Origin: Tetrapyrgos nigripes
Taxonomy: Eukaryota > Basidiomycota > Agaricomycetes > Agaricales > Campanellaceae
Assembly (NCBI GenBank): GCA_013368315.1
Contig: JAACJM010000185.1
Location: 1 to 64,000, forward strand
Reading direction: 5' to 3'
Length of the DNA stretch: 64,000 bases
In this document: positions 35,846 to 49,400 of the stretch, one piece after another
Layout of the letters: each line of letters begins with the position of its first letter
Position numbering within the stretch: the first letter of the stretch is position 1
Notes under the pieces: model-generated
The model's input: the letters and a program-made list of their open reading frames with translations, nothing else
Database searches by the model: none
Told to the model about the DNA's origin: nothing
Made by a program: the position numbers and the translations under genes

Positions 35846-37228
35846 ACTAAAATGTAAATCAAATAAAGATAGGAAAAAGCGGAAATCAACTGGTATCTAG
35901 GAGTCTGAGGACACACATGTAATCACTGTGCCTTGAGACTTGGCCATCCTGTCACTGTCATCCTGATCAGTGCAGAACGTGTCAGGATGGTTGTTGTTGG
36001 GTTGATCCTTGGCTAGAGGGGCATTGTCATTAGGCAAGATGCATGTACCAGTCCAGAACTGGCCATTGGCAGCCCTAGGTGGAACACGGCATTGGACAAA
36101 TGGGGCTTGGAGACCCGCAATGAGGAAAACGAGAGAGAAGCGGATGAGTGAAGTAGAGAAAGAGTGAGTGACCAGAGAACAGAATTGAAAATCAAAAGAG
36201 TAAATTTTTTCTACTACCGGAATATTATACTGAGAAATTTTGATGATGGACGAAGAAGATCAAGAGGTGACCCTGTCATGTGGTCATGATGAGAGAACTG
36301 TATGTCTCAAAAACTAATTCTCTTCTGTTCATCATAGAATAACACACTTTTGAAGCTCAATCACCTCAATATCTTGCTCAACTCATGGTCTCTATTCCAG
36401 TGTTTACTATAAAGAATTTTGATTGGATGGAATACTGTATTCAGACAATTGGTTTTCAAGGAAGGTCTAACTTATTGTCAGCTGTTGTCAAGAAGACAGA
36501 CTACAGGCTTTACCTATACCCACCCGTATTACCAATTCATTTCCTTTTATATTCTTATCCTATCTACAAGACCCAAATCCCTATCATACCGATACACTAT
36601 TTAGACTTTATAGTAGATCTATTTTGAATCTTAACCGTTTACACTGCGCCTTCTAACAGCTGTCCTCTGCTATTTCTTTACCGCTTGGCAGAAGCACCAA
36701 GTTGGTCAAGAGAGGGAAGACAGCTAGACATCATACGAAAACAAGACGCACCATTACCACAGGCAGAGGCAGGGAAAGAGGCATCGATGTTCCGGGGTCC
36801 GGTCATTCGACGTAGTTGAGTTCATCGTAATACAGAGGTCTTGTGCACATTGTTGTGGACGATGACGGAGAGACAGAAATTTGCGTTTGATTGGCATGGG
36901 CTTCAAGTGCATAGCCACAGTTTGCACTGCCCTCGTCAAGACAGGCTGCAACTTCAAGGCAGGCTGCAGCTGTCCCATCCAATTCCAACTCCACTTGTGC
37001 CGCCTTCTAGTCCAAATGCATGTACTTGAGACAGAATATACTCCTCATCTTGTAGGCGCGTACGCTTGCCAAATACAACTACATAGGTCCTAACTTACAT
37101 AAGGTCATTTCCAAACTAAGTACGCGAAGAAAGTGCACTGGAGAGTCGAGAGTCGAGGCACAAAAAAACGAATAAGAAAAGGAGCAAAAAGCTTACTTAG
37201 CCGACCCAATGAAGGGAGCTATGGTACC
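35846..37228. other. Intergenic, no gene seen
   Basis: Frames are short with no recognisable domain. The region lies between the Harbinger element and duplicated block 2. Confidence 0.4.
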
Positions 37229-38586
37229 CAGATGCATGACGTCATTCTATCCTCGCCTCTCACTGAGGGCAAGGGTACCTAATCTGTTTGAGAAAAAGGC
37301 AGGCTAAAGGATGAGAAGAGCGAGGCAATTGCTTCGCTTATCTTACTCTTTTATCACCGCTTTCCTCAGTCACAAAAGGTGCCATTGCCCGTAGTGGTAG
37401 AACGACATGGACCGGCCAAGGGCCGAGAGTAAGGGTAAGGGCATGTCGTCTCGGCGTATACGGTACGTCTACTTGAGCTTTCTCTGGCCAAAACTGGGTA
37501 TATAGAGATAAGACTGGAAGAGACAGCAACGAGCTTGCGCTCCGCGTCGTGTAACCGATGAGGAGAGGAAAATGATAGTAGGACAGCACTCCGCAACGAG
37601 CACTCTGCCAAGTACCGACAACGCTACCGGGCAGAACCTACTAGCTGCCTAGGGGGAACTAACCCGCGCTTGCGAACCTCGCTGAGAGTGGCCTAGATCG
37701 TATAGATGTAGAAAAAAGCCATGCGTCACTGCAGGTTACGCGGGTATCAACTGAGGATACACCTATCCTTTCTGCGGTGCATATTACCGAGTAACATGAC
37801 GAGTCAAGAACAACACCTGCGACCTAAAAACTAGATACTACGCCCATAACGACAACACTAAAGAAAGACATACAGTCGTAGCATGACCTAAGTATAGCTA
37901 CCACACTCCTGCGTCAGCGAGCAGGCCAAAAGTCCAAGGCCAGCAACAATTACAGGTGGGCGTAGCCTGAGAAAGAGATAGTTGAGTCAGGGTGACGGTG
38001 TACTGCACTGGAAGATAACTAGATACCTGAGAAGGTGCTGGTTGAGCCTCAAATACAAGCATAGGCCGACCATATGCCTACCCGGAAAACGAAAATGCTT
38101 GGGCTGCCATGCTGAAGCAATGAGAATAGCGGATTCGGCGGATAGAGTTGCTGCCCGCCCGAGACAACCAGCATACACCGGACGCTGAGACTCCTAGGTC
38201 GCGATCACATCCTTGGAAGACGTGCTTCCCTCCGGCAGGATGTACTAGGTACGACCAAAGGTAAGTAGCCATGGTCATGGGCATTGTGCTCTTGATGCCA
38301 GCTGCGTACTTGAGCAGTTCCAAGAAGCAGTGGTAAGTCTGAATAACGTAGACAAAAAAAGGACGAACAAAAAAGTGGCTAGCGCTCCGACAGCACTAAA
38401 CTAAAAAAAACGCAGCGGAGCCAGCAATCATCGACCGGGTGCACGCAGAGCGTATTGTCGTCGTCCAAGGGCGGAAAACGAATCTATGTATTACAACCAG
38501 CCTACCTGTCAGCGAAGAACAAAATTAGCCGGCGTAGAGGAACACGAAAACCTTATTACACACCAACTATCGCTCTTTTTGGAAAC

Positions 38587-39210
38587 CCACTTGAGTTTGG
38601 CAAAGAGTTTGGGTGCGGCAGTCCTAGTTGACGCATGAGCCAGTATGAAGAGAAGAAAGCGTGAAAGACATACATCTACACAGTGCATCATGCTAAAACA
38701 TGCATTAGTTCACTTCCACGGAAACGCGGTCAGAATACTTACTGGACTGGGAACGGAAACGGACAGGCGTGTCTGATAGTAAGTACCATCCTCCGGAAGC
38801 GAGTTTCACAGCTACTTACAGCTAAAACGATACGTCAGGAATGACAAAAGACATGAAGAGAAAGACCAGCACTCACAGCTCCTCACCACTCCTCGCCCTT
38901 GAAGCCCTTTACAGACTGGACCTTCTCTTGACAGTGGTCAAGGTGCTTTACCAATGGAGCACACTTGCTGGTTTCCTGGTATTCTTCTCGGACTTGGGGT
39001 GCACCTGAGAAAGATGAGGCTGCCGTCAGACGAGTTCTTCTGGGAGGCGTACGCGGACTCACATCCTCAGTCTCTTCCTCAAGCTCTTCCTCTTCCTCTT
39101 CCTCTGGGGCTTCCTCTGAGGCTTCCTCTTGTTCTTGGTTCGCTTCTGACTTCGACTCCGTCGTGGACGGTAGGGAGCAAGGACGAGAAGAAAGAAATGA
39201 TGCTATCCAT
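38587..39210 (-). pseudogene. Decayed QCR6 copy
   Basis: The start MDSIISF and the Glu-rich run remain, but exon 2 has lost one C in the CACCCC run (frameshift). GAGTGTGTTGAG has become GAGTGGTGAG (2-nt loss giving a stop). GACTGTGCCGC has lost 2 nt, and the terminal AAGTAG has become AAGTGG. The hinge-region cysteines are also altered (EECKE to EEYQE). These lesions are relative to 12367-13008 in block 1. Confidence 0.85.
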
Positions 39211-39554
39211 TTTCTGTGGTTGACCGAAGGGATGTGTTGGCCAGCGGATACGTCCGGAAGAGTCCGTGAGAACAAATGGCGGGCAAAGCTTTCAGAAAAT
39301 ACAAGAACAAATAACTCACCAAAAAAATCCCCTAGTCATACGGTAATCGTATGTTTCTTACACCATCATCCCTTCTCTTGCAATTGCTTGGAACCCAAAT
39401 TTGGCTCCACTCGTTTCAGCATGCTTCCTAAATCACCCTTTCTCCGTGCAGAACGCTCCGATTTTCCTATACAATCAAGGTACATATATTGAGGCAGTGC
39501 ACTACCTTGAGTAGTACGTAACCCCTCATCGTACAATTCTTGCTTCAAGCCTCC

Positions 39555-42500
39555 ATGTCCGACGAGGAAGTCAAGTCAAGGTATGGCTCACACAAGAAAC
39601 GAAGGCTACAAAATGCGTGCGACGAGTGTAGAAAGAGGAAAGGTAAGTGACTTGTCAACTTCTAGAAGGCGGTAGCACACCAACCGTCAAAAAACCCCTG
39701 TTCTTGTACGCAGTCAAGTGTAGGTTCATCCAATGACTCAAGCCAATCCAAGACTCACGTGGCATCAAAGGTGATAGCGCGACCATGCCCGGAAATCGTT
39801 GTACACACTGTATTTCTCTGGACATAGACTGTACTCACGTATTGGCAACTATAAAGAAAGTGAGTCAGTATAGCCCTGATAATAGCAAACCTCATCTTCT
39901 TGGCATGCAGAAACGAGGTCCTCCGATTGGGTATGTACTCAGAAATCCTTTTCTCCTCCTACTTACGCAGTAATTAGTAAACCTCGCGGGTCAAAGTCGA
40001 TTCGCTCCACAGTATCTGCCATACTCTCGACCACGAAACCATTTGAGGCACCTGATACCCCTGAGGCAGTGTTAGAGCTTTTTAAAGACCTGGCCACCTA
40101 TGTTAGGAAGCTGGAAGAAGAGCTTGACGAGCTTCAACAGACATTAATGGCTAACACTGCAGAAGCCTCATCGGAAAGACATGATCGCTCCTCAAAGCCC
40201 ATCCCCGCGTTCCCTTTCTGGAGTCAACAAAATGTATTATCAGGCGAAACACTGGAACAGGACGCACGTTCTTTAGAAGGACTGTCTGATCAGCTCAAAC
40301 GTCTCGTCCTGGACCAATCCTTAAAGCGTCATTTTGGCACCTCTAGTTCACTGACCCTAGTCAGAAACGCGATGGATAACGTGCATATACCCCAAGACGT
40401 TCAATGCCCATCCTCCGATTCGGCCCTTTATTTGAAGGCAAGACGCCCAGAGTTTTGGGCCATCTATCCAGTAAGTGTTTCCATTGACGTCGGCTCACCA
40501 GTGTTTCCAGAGATGGTTATTCACATCAATCACGCTTATCAGTGGCAAATTCCTCCTCAAGAAGACCTCAAACCGCTCATTTTTCCAGAGACCGACTTGA
40601 TGAAGAAACTCATCGACCTCTACTTCGTCAATTTCAACCAATACCTACCCGTCCTCCACCGTCCTACTTTTGATCGTTCTATCGCTGAAGACATGCACCT
40701 CCGTAATCGTAACTTTGGCTGCGTCCTTCTCGGAGTATGTGCCTTGGGATCTAGATACTGCGATGACCCCGCGACATTAGAGTCAGAGGCGCCGGAATTT
40801 AGTGCGGGTTGGAAATACTTCAGACAGATTAGACCGATCCCAATCACATACTCGGCCGCACCTTCTCTTTATCAACTGCAGATCATATGCGTGAGTATCT
40901 TTTGCGCTAACTCCTGGCTCGTCAAAACATCACTGCTAATTCCTGTTATGTTTTGCAGATCTCTATCTTCTTCCTCCAAGCAACTTCCACTCCCGAATCA
41001 GTCTGGGTCCAAGTCGCTGTTGGGATCCGTTTAGCACAAGAAGTCGGTGCTCACAGACGCATGCCGGGTCAGAAACCAACTATCGAAGGAGAGCTGTGGA
41101 AGAGGGTGTTCTGGGTACTCTATGCTTGCGATATATACGTTAGCGCTTTCTTGGGTCGTCCTAGAGCTACATCTTCTGATGAGTACGTATCTCCTTCTAT
41201 CAAGTTCTCCAACAACCGGCCACTATCTGACAGTTATGATTTTCGAATCCCCACCCTCTAGCTTTGATATCGACCTACCTGTCCAATGCAACGACGAATA
41301 CTGGGAACACTCTGATCCAGAGCTGGCTTTTAAACAACCTCCTGGGCGTCCGTCTAATTTGGTCTACTTTGTTACATTCTTGAGGCTCCTCGATATTCTA
41401 AACATGGCTCAAAAGACTATTGTATGTCCCTTGCAACAAATGATACTAACGCCATCTGCCATTAATCTGATTCAATCTGACTCCAACAGTACTTAACCAG
41501 ACACTCCGACACATGGACTATGATGGGCATATCAGATTTGGAATGGAGCCAACGAATGGTATCCGAGCTAGACTCGATGCTGAACAATTGGATAGACACT
41601 ATACCTGAGCACTGTGAGGACTTTTCTTTCTTTCTCCAATCCGTCACAATTCGGTTATAACTCAATCCCGGCTACTTATTAGTGAAATGGGATCCAAACA
41701 GAGAAGACATTGATTTCTTCCACCAATCAGTCTCTCTCTACGTCACCTACTACTGGATCCAAATCCTCGTTCACAAACCCTTTATCCCTCGTCTCGGTGC
41801 CACTTCAGAAGTCGCCTTCCCTTCAATGGCTATCTGTGCCAACGCAGCAAGATCGGCTTGTCATGTTATGGAAGTACAACAACGTCGTGGATTTTTACCG
41901 CTTCCTAATGTCCTTGTAAGTTTATTCCATCAAAGTGAGCTCCAGGCTATCTGGTTAATCGATGAGTTTTTGTTGAATAACAGGTAACGCTCTACAACGC
42001 TGCGATCGTTCTTATCCTGAATGCATGGAGAGGAAAACATCTCCGGACCACGCCGGGTACGAATAAAGAACTAATAGACGTGTATAAATGCATTGGAATG
42101 ATTCGTTCGTATGAGGGACGGTATGTCTTATTCATTCGTGCCTTGGCAAAGAAAGAAACTCATAATCTGGACATTTCATTCCAGCTGGCAGAGCGCAGGG
42201 ACCTACTGGTATGTTACGTCTTTCAATCCAACTTCTGCCAAAGTGATGAATAAAATCTCACAACTTCTCTCTTTTTCCCAGTGATATCATCCGCGAAATC
42301 CTCTCTATCAGCAACCTCTACAATCCAGAATCCGTCGATCCCGGATGTCTCAAACGCTCCCGGGACTCCAAAGACGATTCTTCCACTGGTGGACAACAAC
42401 CGGCGTTTTCGCTAACTTCCAATTCGTCTTCATCGTCTTCGTCGTCACCATCATCTTCAAGCCCTGGAGAACCTCGAAAGATAGCCGGTACTCATCGAGT

Positions 42501-43359
42501 ATCCGCCTCGGCTTCGAGACAATCCACCTCTGGCAATGAAACTGGCAACATTCTACCCTCCACATCCGCATCTGCATCCTCCACAATCTCCTCCATGACT
42601 CTCCCTCACCAAGACACTAGCCATGGCACTACCCTTCTCAACATCGACCCCATCTTCAACCTTCCTTTACGCTCTAACGAATTGGGTAGTCTACCCCTCC
42701 ACGAATCGTTTGACCCCTTTGGTGATGCTCAGGCTTTTGTCAATTCGAGTGATATCTGGATGACTGAGTTGTTTCACACTGGTGGTGAGGAGTCGCAGGT
42801 ACCGGTTACTGGCATCGGCGCCGGCGGCGATGGTAACAGTGTCAATAACCTTTTATCTGGGCTTGGCTTCGGCCACTGGCGGCCTGAGCCCAGCTACTCG
42901 AACCTGAACAATCAGGATCCGAGTGGTACTAGCAATAATATGGTGCAGAACCAAGGCCCGGTCGAGCTGCCTAGCACAACAAGTAATCCGAGTCTTGGTA
43001 GCATGGCACCTGGTTATTCGCAAACCGTCATGGCTTCGTTGTTCCCAGCTATGGGATCTGGTGAGCTCGGTCAACTTTCAACTGATAAAAATTATTGGAA
43101 CTGAACCTTTTCAACCATTTTTTGCACAGGACCATCAACTCAGAACTTGAACTTACCTTCTCAGCAAATGGGGCAAACAATGTTCGTAGATTCAGGCACC
43201 TCCGCTACTCACAGCGACCCTACGACTATGAGCAGGTACGTGAAATGCATCACATATTTCGATCTTCGCTGTTCTGAAAAATTTCCATTACATAGCAGTG
43301 ACTGGGACGCGTACATTGCTAACGTAGATGATCTGTTGCGCTCGTTTATGTCCCAGTGA
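39555..43359 (+). CDS. Zn(II)2Cys6 fungal-specific transcription factor, copy C
   Basis: Exons: 39555-39642, 39714-39719, 39771-39859, 39911-39930, 39978-40470, 40543-40890, 40959-41182, 41262-41421, 41490-41613, 41683-41915, 41984-42120, 42185-42208, 42282-43060, 43130-43235, 43296-43359. Exon lengths are identical to copy B, giving 964 codons with every phase closing. The start reads MSDEEVKSRYGSHKK (two changes from B). The zinc cluster uses VKC where B has IKC. It stays open although QCR6 on the same block has died, which suggests either younger age than expected under drift or selection to keep it. Confidence 0.9.
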
Positions 43360-43455
43360 TACTGTCTATTAGAGTAAATAACACTTCTCTCCCCACTCCC
43401 AAAGTACATCATCTGCAGCGGAATACGCGTACGGGAGGACCTCAAACGCTAAGTA

Positions 43456-43544
43456 AGTAGACTCGAAACACTCGATCATGACAGTCGATCAAATTGAAAG
43501 CGGTTTGATCGACTTTCATCACAGGTGACTGACTCGAGTCTACT
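43456..43544. repeat. Nested double hairpin, 89 bp
   Basis: Outer arms AGTAGACTCGA (43456-43466) and TCGAGTCTACT (43534-43544) are perfect complements. The inner arms GTCGATCAAA and TTTGATCGAC (about 43483-43512) form a second perfect 10-bp stem. It lies just past the end of duplicated block 2, between two CATCATCTGCAGC phrases (43406 and 43581). Confidence 0.7.
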
Positions 43545-44037
43545 CATAAAATGCCATTCAAACGCGTCTAGAAAAGCGGATGCATCATCTGCAGCAGAAA
43601 TCCGCGCCGTATACCTACCACGGGGCCACTGGCAGTCCTAGTGCTTATATAAAGTACTTTTCCTCTTCCTTCGCCTTCAACAACATAGTCAAGGCATCTG
43701 AGACGAGCAGGGCTTTCTTAAAAGAATAGAATAAGGTTGCTATTTCGCAAGCAGCCCATTCGATCAAGTTTGTTCTGATCGTTGAAGTCCGAGGCTACTC
43801 GTCGGAAACTTGACGACAAAACTAGTGCTATCGACAAATATTCTCCGGCCTCCTGGCAGGGTGTCTCAGCCAAATGCTTCGAGCAAGTTTCGAGATCATC
43901 CGTACTCAAATTTTGAAATTATGTTGACTAGGTAGATGTATAAAACCTCCTGGAAGCCTCCATGGATGACACAACTAGCTTCTCGACACGTCGAAATCCC
44001 GCCAACTCTCCAGTTCATTCGTCACTCACACGCCGAA

Positions 44038-44621
44038 ATGAAGTTCACTACTGCTATTCTCTCCTTGCTCTCCGTCATCACCGTTGCGCTCGCTTCTCCC
44101 GTCGAAGACCTTGTGAAGAAGAGTCGAGTCGAGTACGTGTCTTGAAACTGATCAGTTGTATCAAGCCTCATTGTGACTATGACTTCACAGCTGCTCGGGA
44201 AGAGATGGATCCCACTGTGTGTTCATGTCCGACGACGCGTACATCGAGGCCAGTTACGCAGGTTACCTCATTGCCTGCGACGGCCAGAACCAGTACGGAT
44301 ATACTGGTTAGTCCTATCCTTATGTGGCTGTTGTCTCCTCCTGCAAATATAATTTCGTGCACAGGTACATGTCAAGTCGCATACGGTAGCGCCATTGCTG
44401 TAGATTGTGCACCTTATGGTGACTCCGACTATTCGAACATCTACTTTGATAAAAGCGGAACCAGTTGGTGCGAGGACGTTGGTAGAGCTAATTGTTACCT
44501 TAGGAATGAGGGAGGAGTTAGTCTACATTTTGACCTTTTTCTTGTGTGATCACTGACAACTTTTTTGCAGAAGTCCAGCAGATCCCGTGGTATTGACTTC
44601 AACGTTGTTTGTGGCCGGTAA
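44038..44621 (+). CDS. Small secreted cysteine-rich protein (8 Cys)
   Basis: Exons 44038-44132, 44191-44306, 44365-44516 and 44571-44621 join in phase to 137 codons. A signal peptide (MKFTTAILSLLSVITVALAS) is followed by a pro-like VEDLVKKSRV and a mature domain with eight cysteines (contexts DCSG, HCVF, ACDG, TCQV, DCAP, WCED, NCYL, VCGR), rich in Gly, Tyr and Asp. Even cysteine number and size suggest a disulfide-bonded extracellular protein. No family is recognised. Such proteins in agaricomycetes are often called small secreted proteins; the role here is unknown. Confidence 0.75.
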
Positions 44622-45360
44622 AAAACACGACCGTATTTTATACGGGTACGGTTCCAAATAGGCCGCATCATTTCTTTCACGTTGTGAGAAGCACTCGTGC
44701 AATGCCCATTTTATTCTGTATTTATCCTTCATCACAGTTGGTTTCATCCCCTTTTGATTAGTTTACACTTAACAAACCCATGTACATATCCCTATCCAGT
44801 TTCATTTGAATGTGTTTGCCTATTATCCTCGAGGGGTTTTCCCTGAAGCGACCGCTAATGAAAGGAGTTGTTTGACTTTTGTGGCCATCCGTAAGTACCC
44901 TGGAATGCTCGTCGATAGGTAGGTATAGGAGGTTGCCCACCGTACTGCCTATCAAGTCCACAGATTGCCCATGAAAGCTCTTTTCTATTTAACTCATGGC
45001 AGTACGCTTTTTGTAGCACAGATTGACGATTGGAACCGGTGCATGTGGCAGGCAGAGGTGATGATTGTTGAATTTTTCGTTAAATGATGCGACGAGACCA
45101 GCGCGGTGAACGTCGACGCGAAGAGCGTAGTCTGTAGCAAATAATCGAGGACAAGGAGGACAAGCAAATCTTCGATGATGCCTCTTTTTCTGACTTGAAC
45201 GCGCCTGCCCTCAACCTAGCTGATATATAAACTTGCTCCAGATGAAAAAATGCATCGTTAGAATGATGTAAATGTAGGATACAGGCAGGGCAGTGGTATT
45301 GGTGTACAAAGCAAGAGCGTAAAGGATGGATCCAATAAGTTAAGATAAACATTCTGGCGT

Positions 45361-46213
<853 letters not shown>

Positions 46214-46466
46214 TGAGAGGAAAAGTAGTGTGAGGTACGTAGACTTATAGTCGTGACGGAGTCGAGGAGAGGAAGGGGTACTGGTGGTTTGAAGACAACC
46301 TTGAAATCAACGGTCGGAGTCTGAAAAACGCGCTTTATAGAGAACGCGTTACGCGTCGCGATCCCGTGATCGAGCTTCGTCACGAGCTCGGCGTTGACCG
46401 AGATGTTTGGGATGTCGTGTCACCGGGCCGGCAATCACACTAATCCCTCCTTTCTTCAGTTCTACC
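46214..46466. promoter_or_regulatory. Shared divergent promoter of H3 and regulator D
   Basis: Only about 250 bp separates the H3 start (reverse) from the regulator D start (forward). GC-rich pieces (ACGCGTTACGCGTCGCGATC) lie in the middle, and a C/T-rich leader (CCCTCCTTTCTTCAG) precedes the D start. No consensus binding site can be assigned. Confidence 0.45.
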
Positions 46467-49400
46467 ATGTCAGAACTTCCTGTCAAGAAGCGCAGACTTC
46501 AGAATGCGTGCGACGAGTGCAGAAAGCGCAAAAGTGAGTGAAATTTTAGATGCCATCTGCCTACTACTAATCCAATTTCCAGTGAAATGTGAGTGTAAGC
46601 AGTGTCCAAGTATATAACTATTGCACATCTATTTTGGACGAGCGCAGGTGACAGCGCGAATATGCCGAACAATATCTGCTCGAATTGTATCTCCTTCCAA
46701 TCTGAATGCACTCATGTAATGGCCAGTTCGAAAAAGGTAAGCGCAGTTACCTTCGCGTTTTCTGAATGCTGACCATGACCTTGTTAAGAAACGTGGCCCG
46801 CCCAAAGGGTTTGTATCGTACTGTTTCTGCTAGTGCTATTCTGATGGCTATCATCAGCACTCCCAAGGGTACACGTACCTTGGCAAGCACTATTGCGGCC
46901 ATCCTATCACCTGCAAAACCTTATCCAATACCTGAAGATCAAGAGGCCCTCAGGCAGCTCCTCGTAGATCTAGCGTCGCATATCATATCTTTGGAAGGGC
47001 AGCTTGAGGAACTCATTCAGGATCGAAGTCAACCTCGCTCCCCAAGCCAACCCCAAGCCAACGCCGCATCCTCTTCTACTCAAGACAATCCCACCGACGC
47101 CAATTCCCCTTCAGATTCTGATGCAAATGATGCCAGATCTCTCCCACTATGGTCATTCCCCATATCTACTTCTCCACCACAGCGACACGGACCGAAGGAA
47201 GAGGGAATCAGTGGTTTGCTGAAACGCTTATTATTAGATGAACAAGCCGACAGGGATGGTCTCCATGCACTGTCTCTAGTTCAGGCCACGAAGGATTTTC
47301 AAGAAGAGGTGAAGATTGAGGAAGAGGAACTCGCCTCGTTCAAGCGCTCTGCTTCTAGTTTCTCGTGGTCCTCACTTAGTCAGAGTTCTAGAAGGCCGGA
47401 AATTTGGGCGATTCATCCAGTGAGTAAATTCTCTTCTTTCTATATTTGTTTCTCATCCTTCGATGCCGCTAACTGTGCTGTCCGTCGTAGTGGCAAATTC
47501 TACCGGAAGAGCACCTTCCTCAACTTCAATTTCCAGATGATGATCTTCTACCCCAGCTTATCGACTTGTACTTTGCGCATATGAACCGATACCTCCCACT
47601 CCTCCATCGCCCGAGCTTTGATAGGGCTGTAGCAGACGGTGTTCATCTCCGTGATCGCCAATTCGGTTACGTTGTCTTGGCCGTGTGTGCTTATGGTGCG
47701 AGATATTCGAATGACCCAAGGATCTACTACGACAATTCGAGGCACGAGTATAGCATCGGATGGAAGTGGTTCAAACAGATCAAGCTAATCAAGTCCAATT
47801 TTGCGAAAGCTGCAACGATTTATGATCTGCAGTTGTGCGTGGTAAGTGACCTGGTGTTTTCAGTAATTCGCTCTGAGCTACTATGTGTCTTTTTCAACAG
47901 ATAGCAGTCATGTTTCTGGAAAGCACCTCAACACCTGAAGCCTGCTGGATACTAACCAGTCTTGGGCTACGCCTTGCTCAAGACGTAGCTGCCCACAGGC
48001 GTAGACCCGGTCAACCAACCTTTGAGCGGGAGCTTTGGAAGAGGGCCTTCTGGGCCCTGTATATCATAGATGCGTTTGTGAGTGCGTTTATGGGTAAACC
48101 GAGAGCCACTTCTGCAGACGAGTACGTTGTAATGTCTGCTTTTCGATGCTTCCCTACTGAATATTTTACTTGAGACAGCTTCGACGTGGATCTGCCCATT
48201 GAGTGTGGCGATGAATATTGGGAGACCGAGGATCCTGAACAAGCGTTTAAACAACCTCCTGGGACGGTCTCGTATATGTCAGCTTGGATCACGTTTGTGA
48301 AGCTTTTAGATATCATGAGTACTGCTCAGAGAACAATTGTGAGTTTCTTATCTAAATCACGTCACCACTCCTTTTGCGATGCAGACTATTGACGCATCCT
48401 GTGTAGTACGCTGTACGCAGATCTGACTTTTGGACTGCTATTGGAATGTCTGGACCTGAATGGACTGAGAAAGTTGTTTCGGAGCTTGACTCTCTCTTGA
48501 ACAAATGGATCGATTCTGTGCCTGATCATCGTTCGTTCTTTCACCGTCTACCATACTAACTTTTCCGAAATTGACTCTGATGACGATATCATCGTTCGTC
48601 CTTTCATAGTGAAATGGGATCCCAACAATCCCAACCCCGTCTTCTTCCACCAATCCGTCATGTTATACACCTCATATTACTGGGTCCAGATCATCGTTCA
48701 CAAACCATTCATCCCAAAACCAGGCTCGACTCCGGATGTTAGTTTTCCTTCGATGGCGATTTGTGCGAACGCTGCAAGGTCTTGCTGTCATGTCATGGAG
48801 GTGTTGCATTTCAAGAGAGGAGGGTTCTTGCCGATGCCTAATGTTATTGTGAGTCTATATCATTTCTAGGTTATAGTCTTAGGAGTGGTGAAGTAGAGGT
48901 TACTAATGACCGATTCCTTTTGTTCCTCGTCGCAACGCAGATGGCGCTCCATAATTCCGCTGTTGTGCTCCTTCTGAATGTATGGAGAGGAAAGCATTCC
49001 CAGATCTCGCTGGACACAGAAAAGGAGATGATGGATGTGTACAAATGTATAGATGTGATTTGCGCTTATGAGACGAGGTGAGCGTGCTTATTCTGACTGA
49101 TGTACCTCGGATTTGGAATGGTCATACCTAGATGGCAATCTGCTGGGACGTACATGTGAGTGACAAACCGCTTAATGCTTTCTCGCTCAATGAGACCGTT
49201 AACTTAAACTGATCATTAATCTACCTCTAAATAGCGACATTCTCCGCGAACTAATTTCCATCACCAACCTCAGGAGTAATATCGGTACCCAACTGCTCCA
49301 GTCATCACGCAAACGGTTGAGAGACTTAGACTCGGATCAGCAAACGAGTAGTCAAAGTGGAAGTCAAACACAAACTACATCCTCGCCCTCGAATGAGCCT

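Larger units (their letters stand above)
37229..43405. repeat. Segmental duplication, block 2 (decayed QCR6 plus regulator C)
   Basis: Collinear with 10588-17226. The end is sharp: both copies read CCCCACTCC..AAAGTACAT and then diverge (CATCTGCAG here, GAGGTGAAC there). The block lacks the about 410 bp present at 11824-12233 in block 1. Confidence 0.9.
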
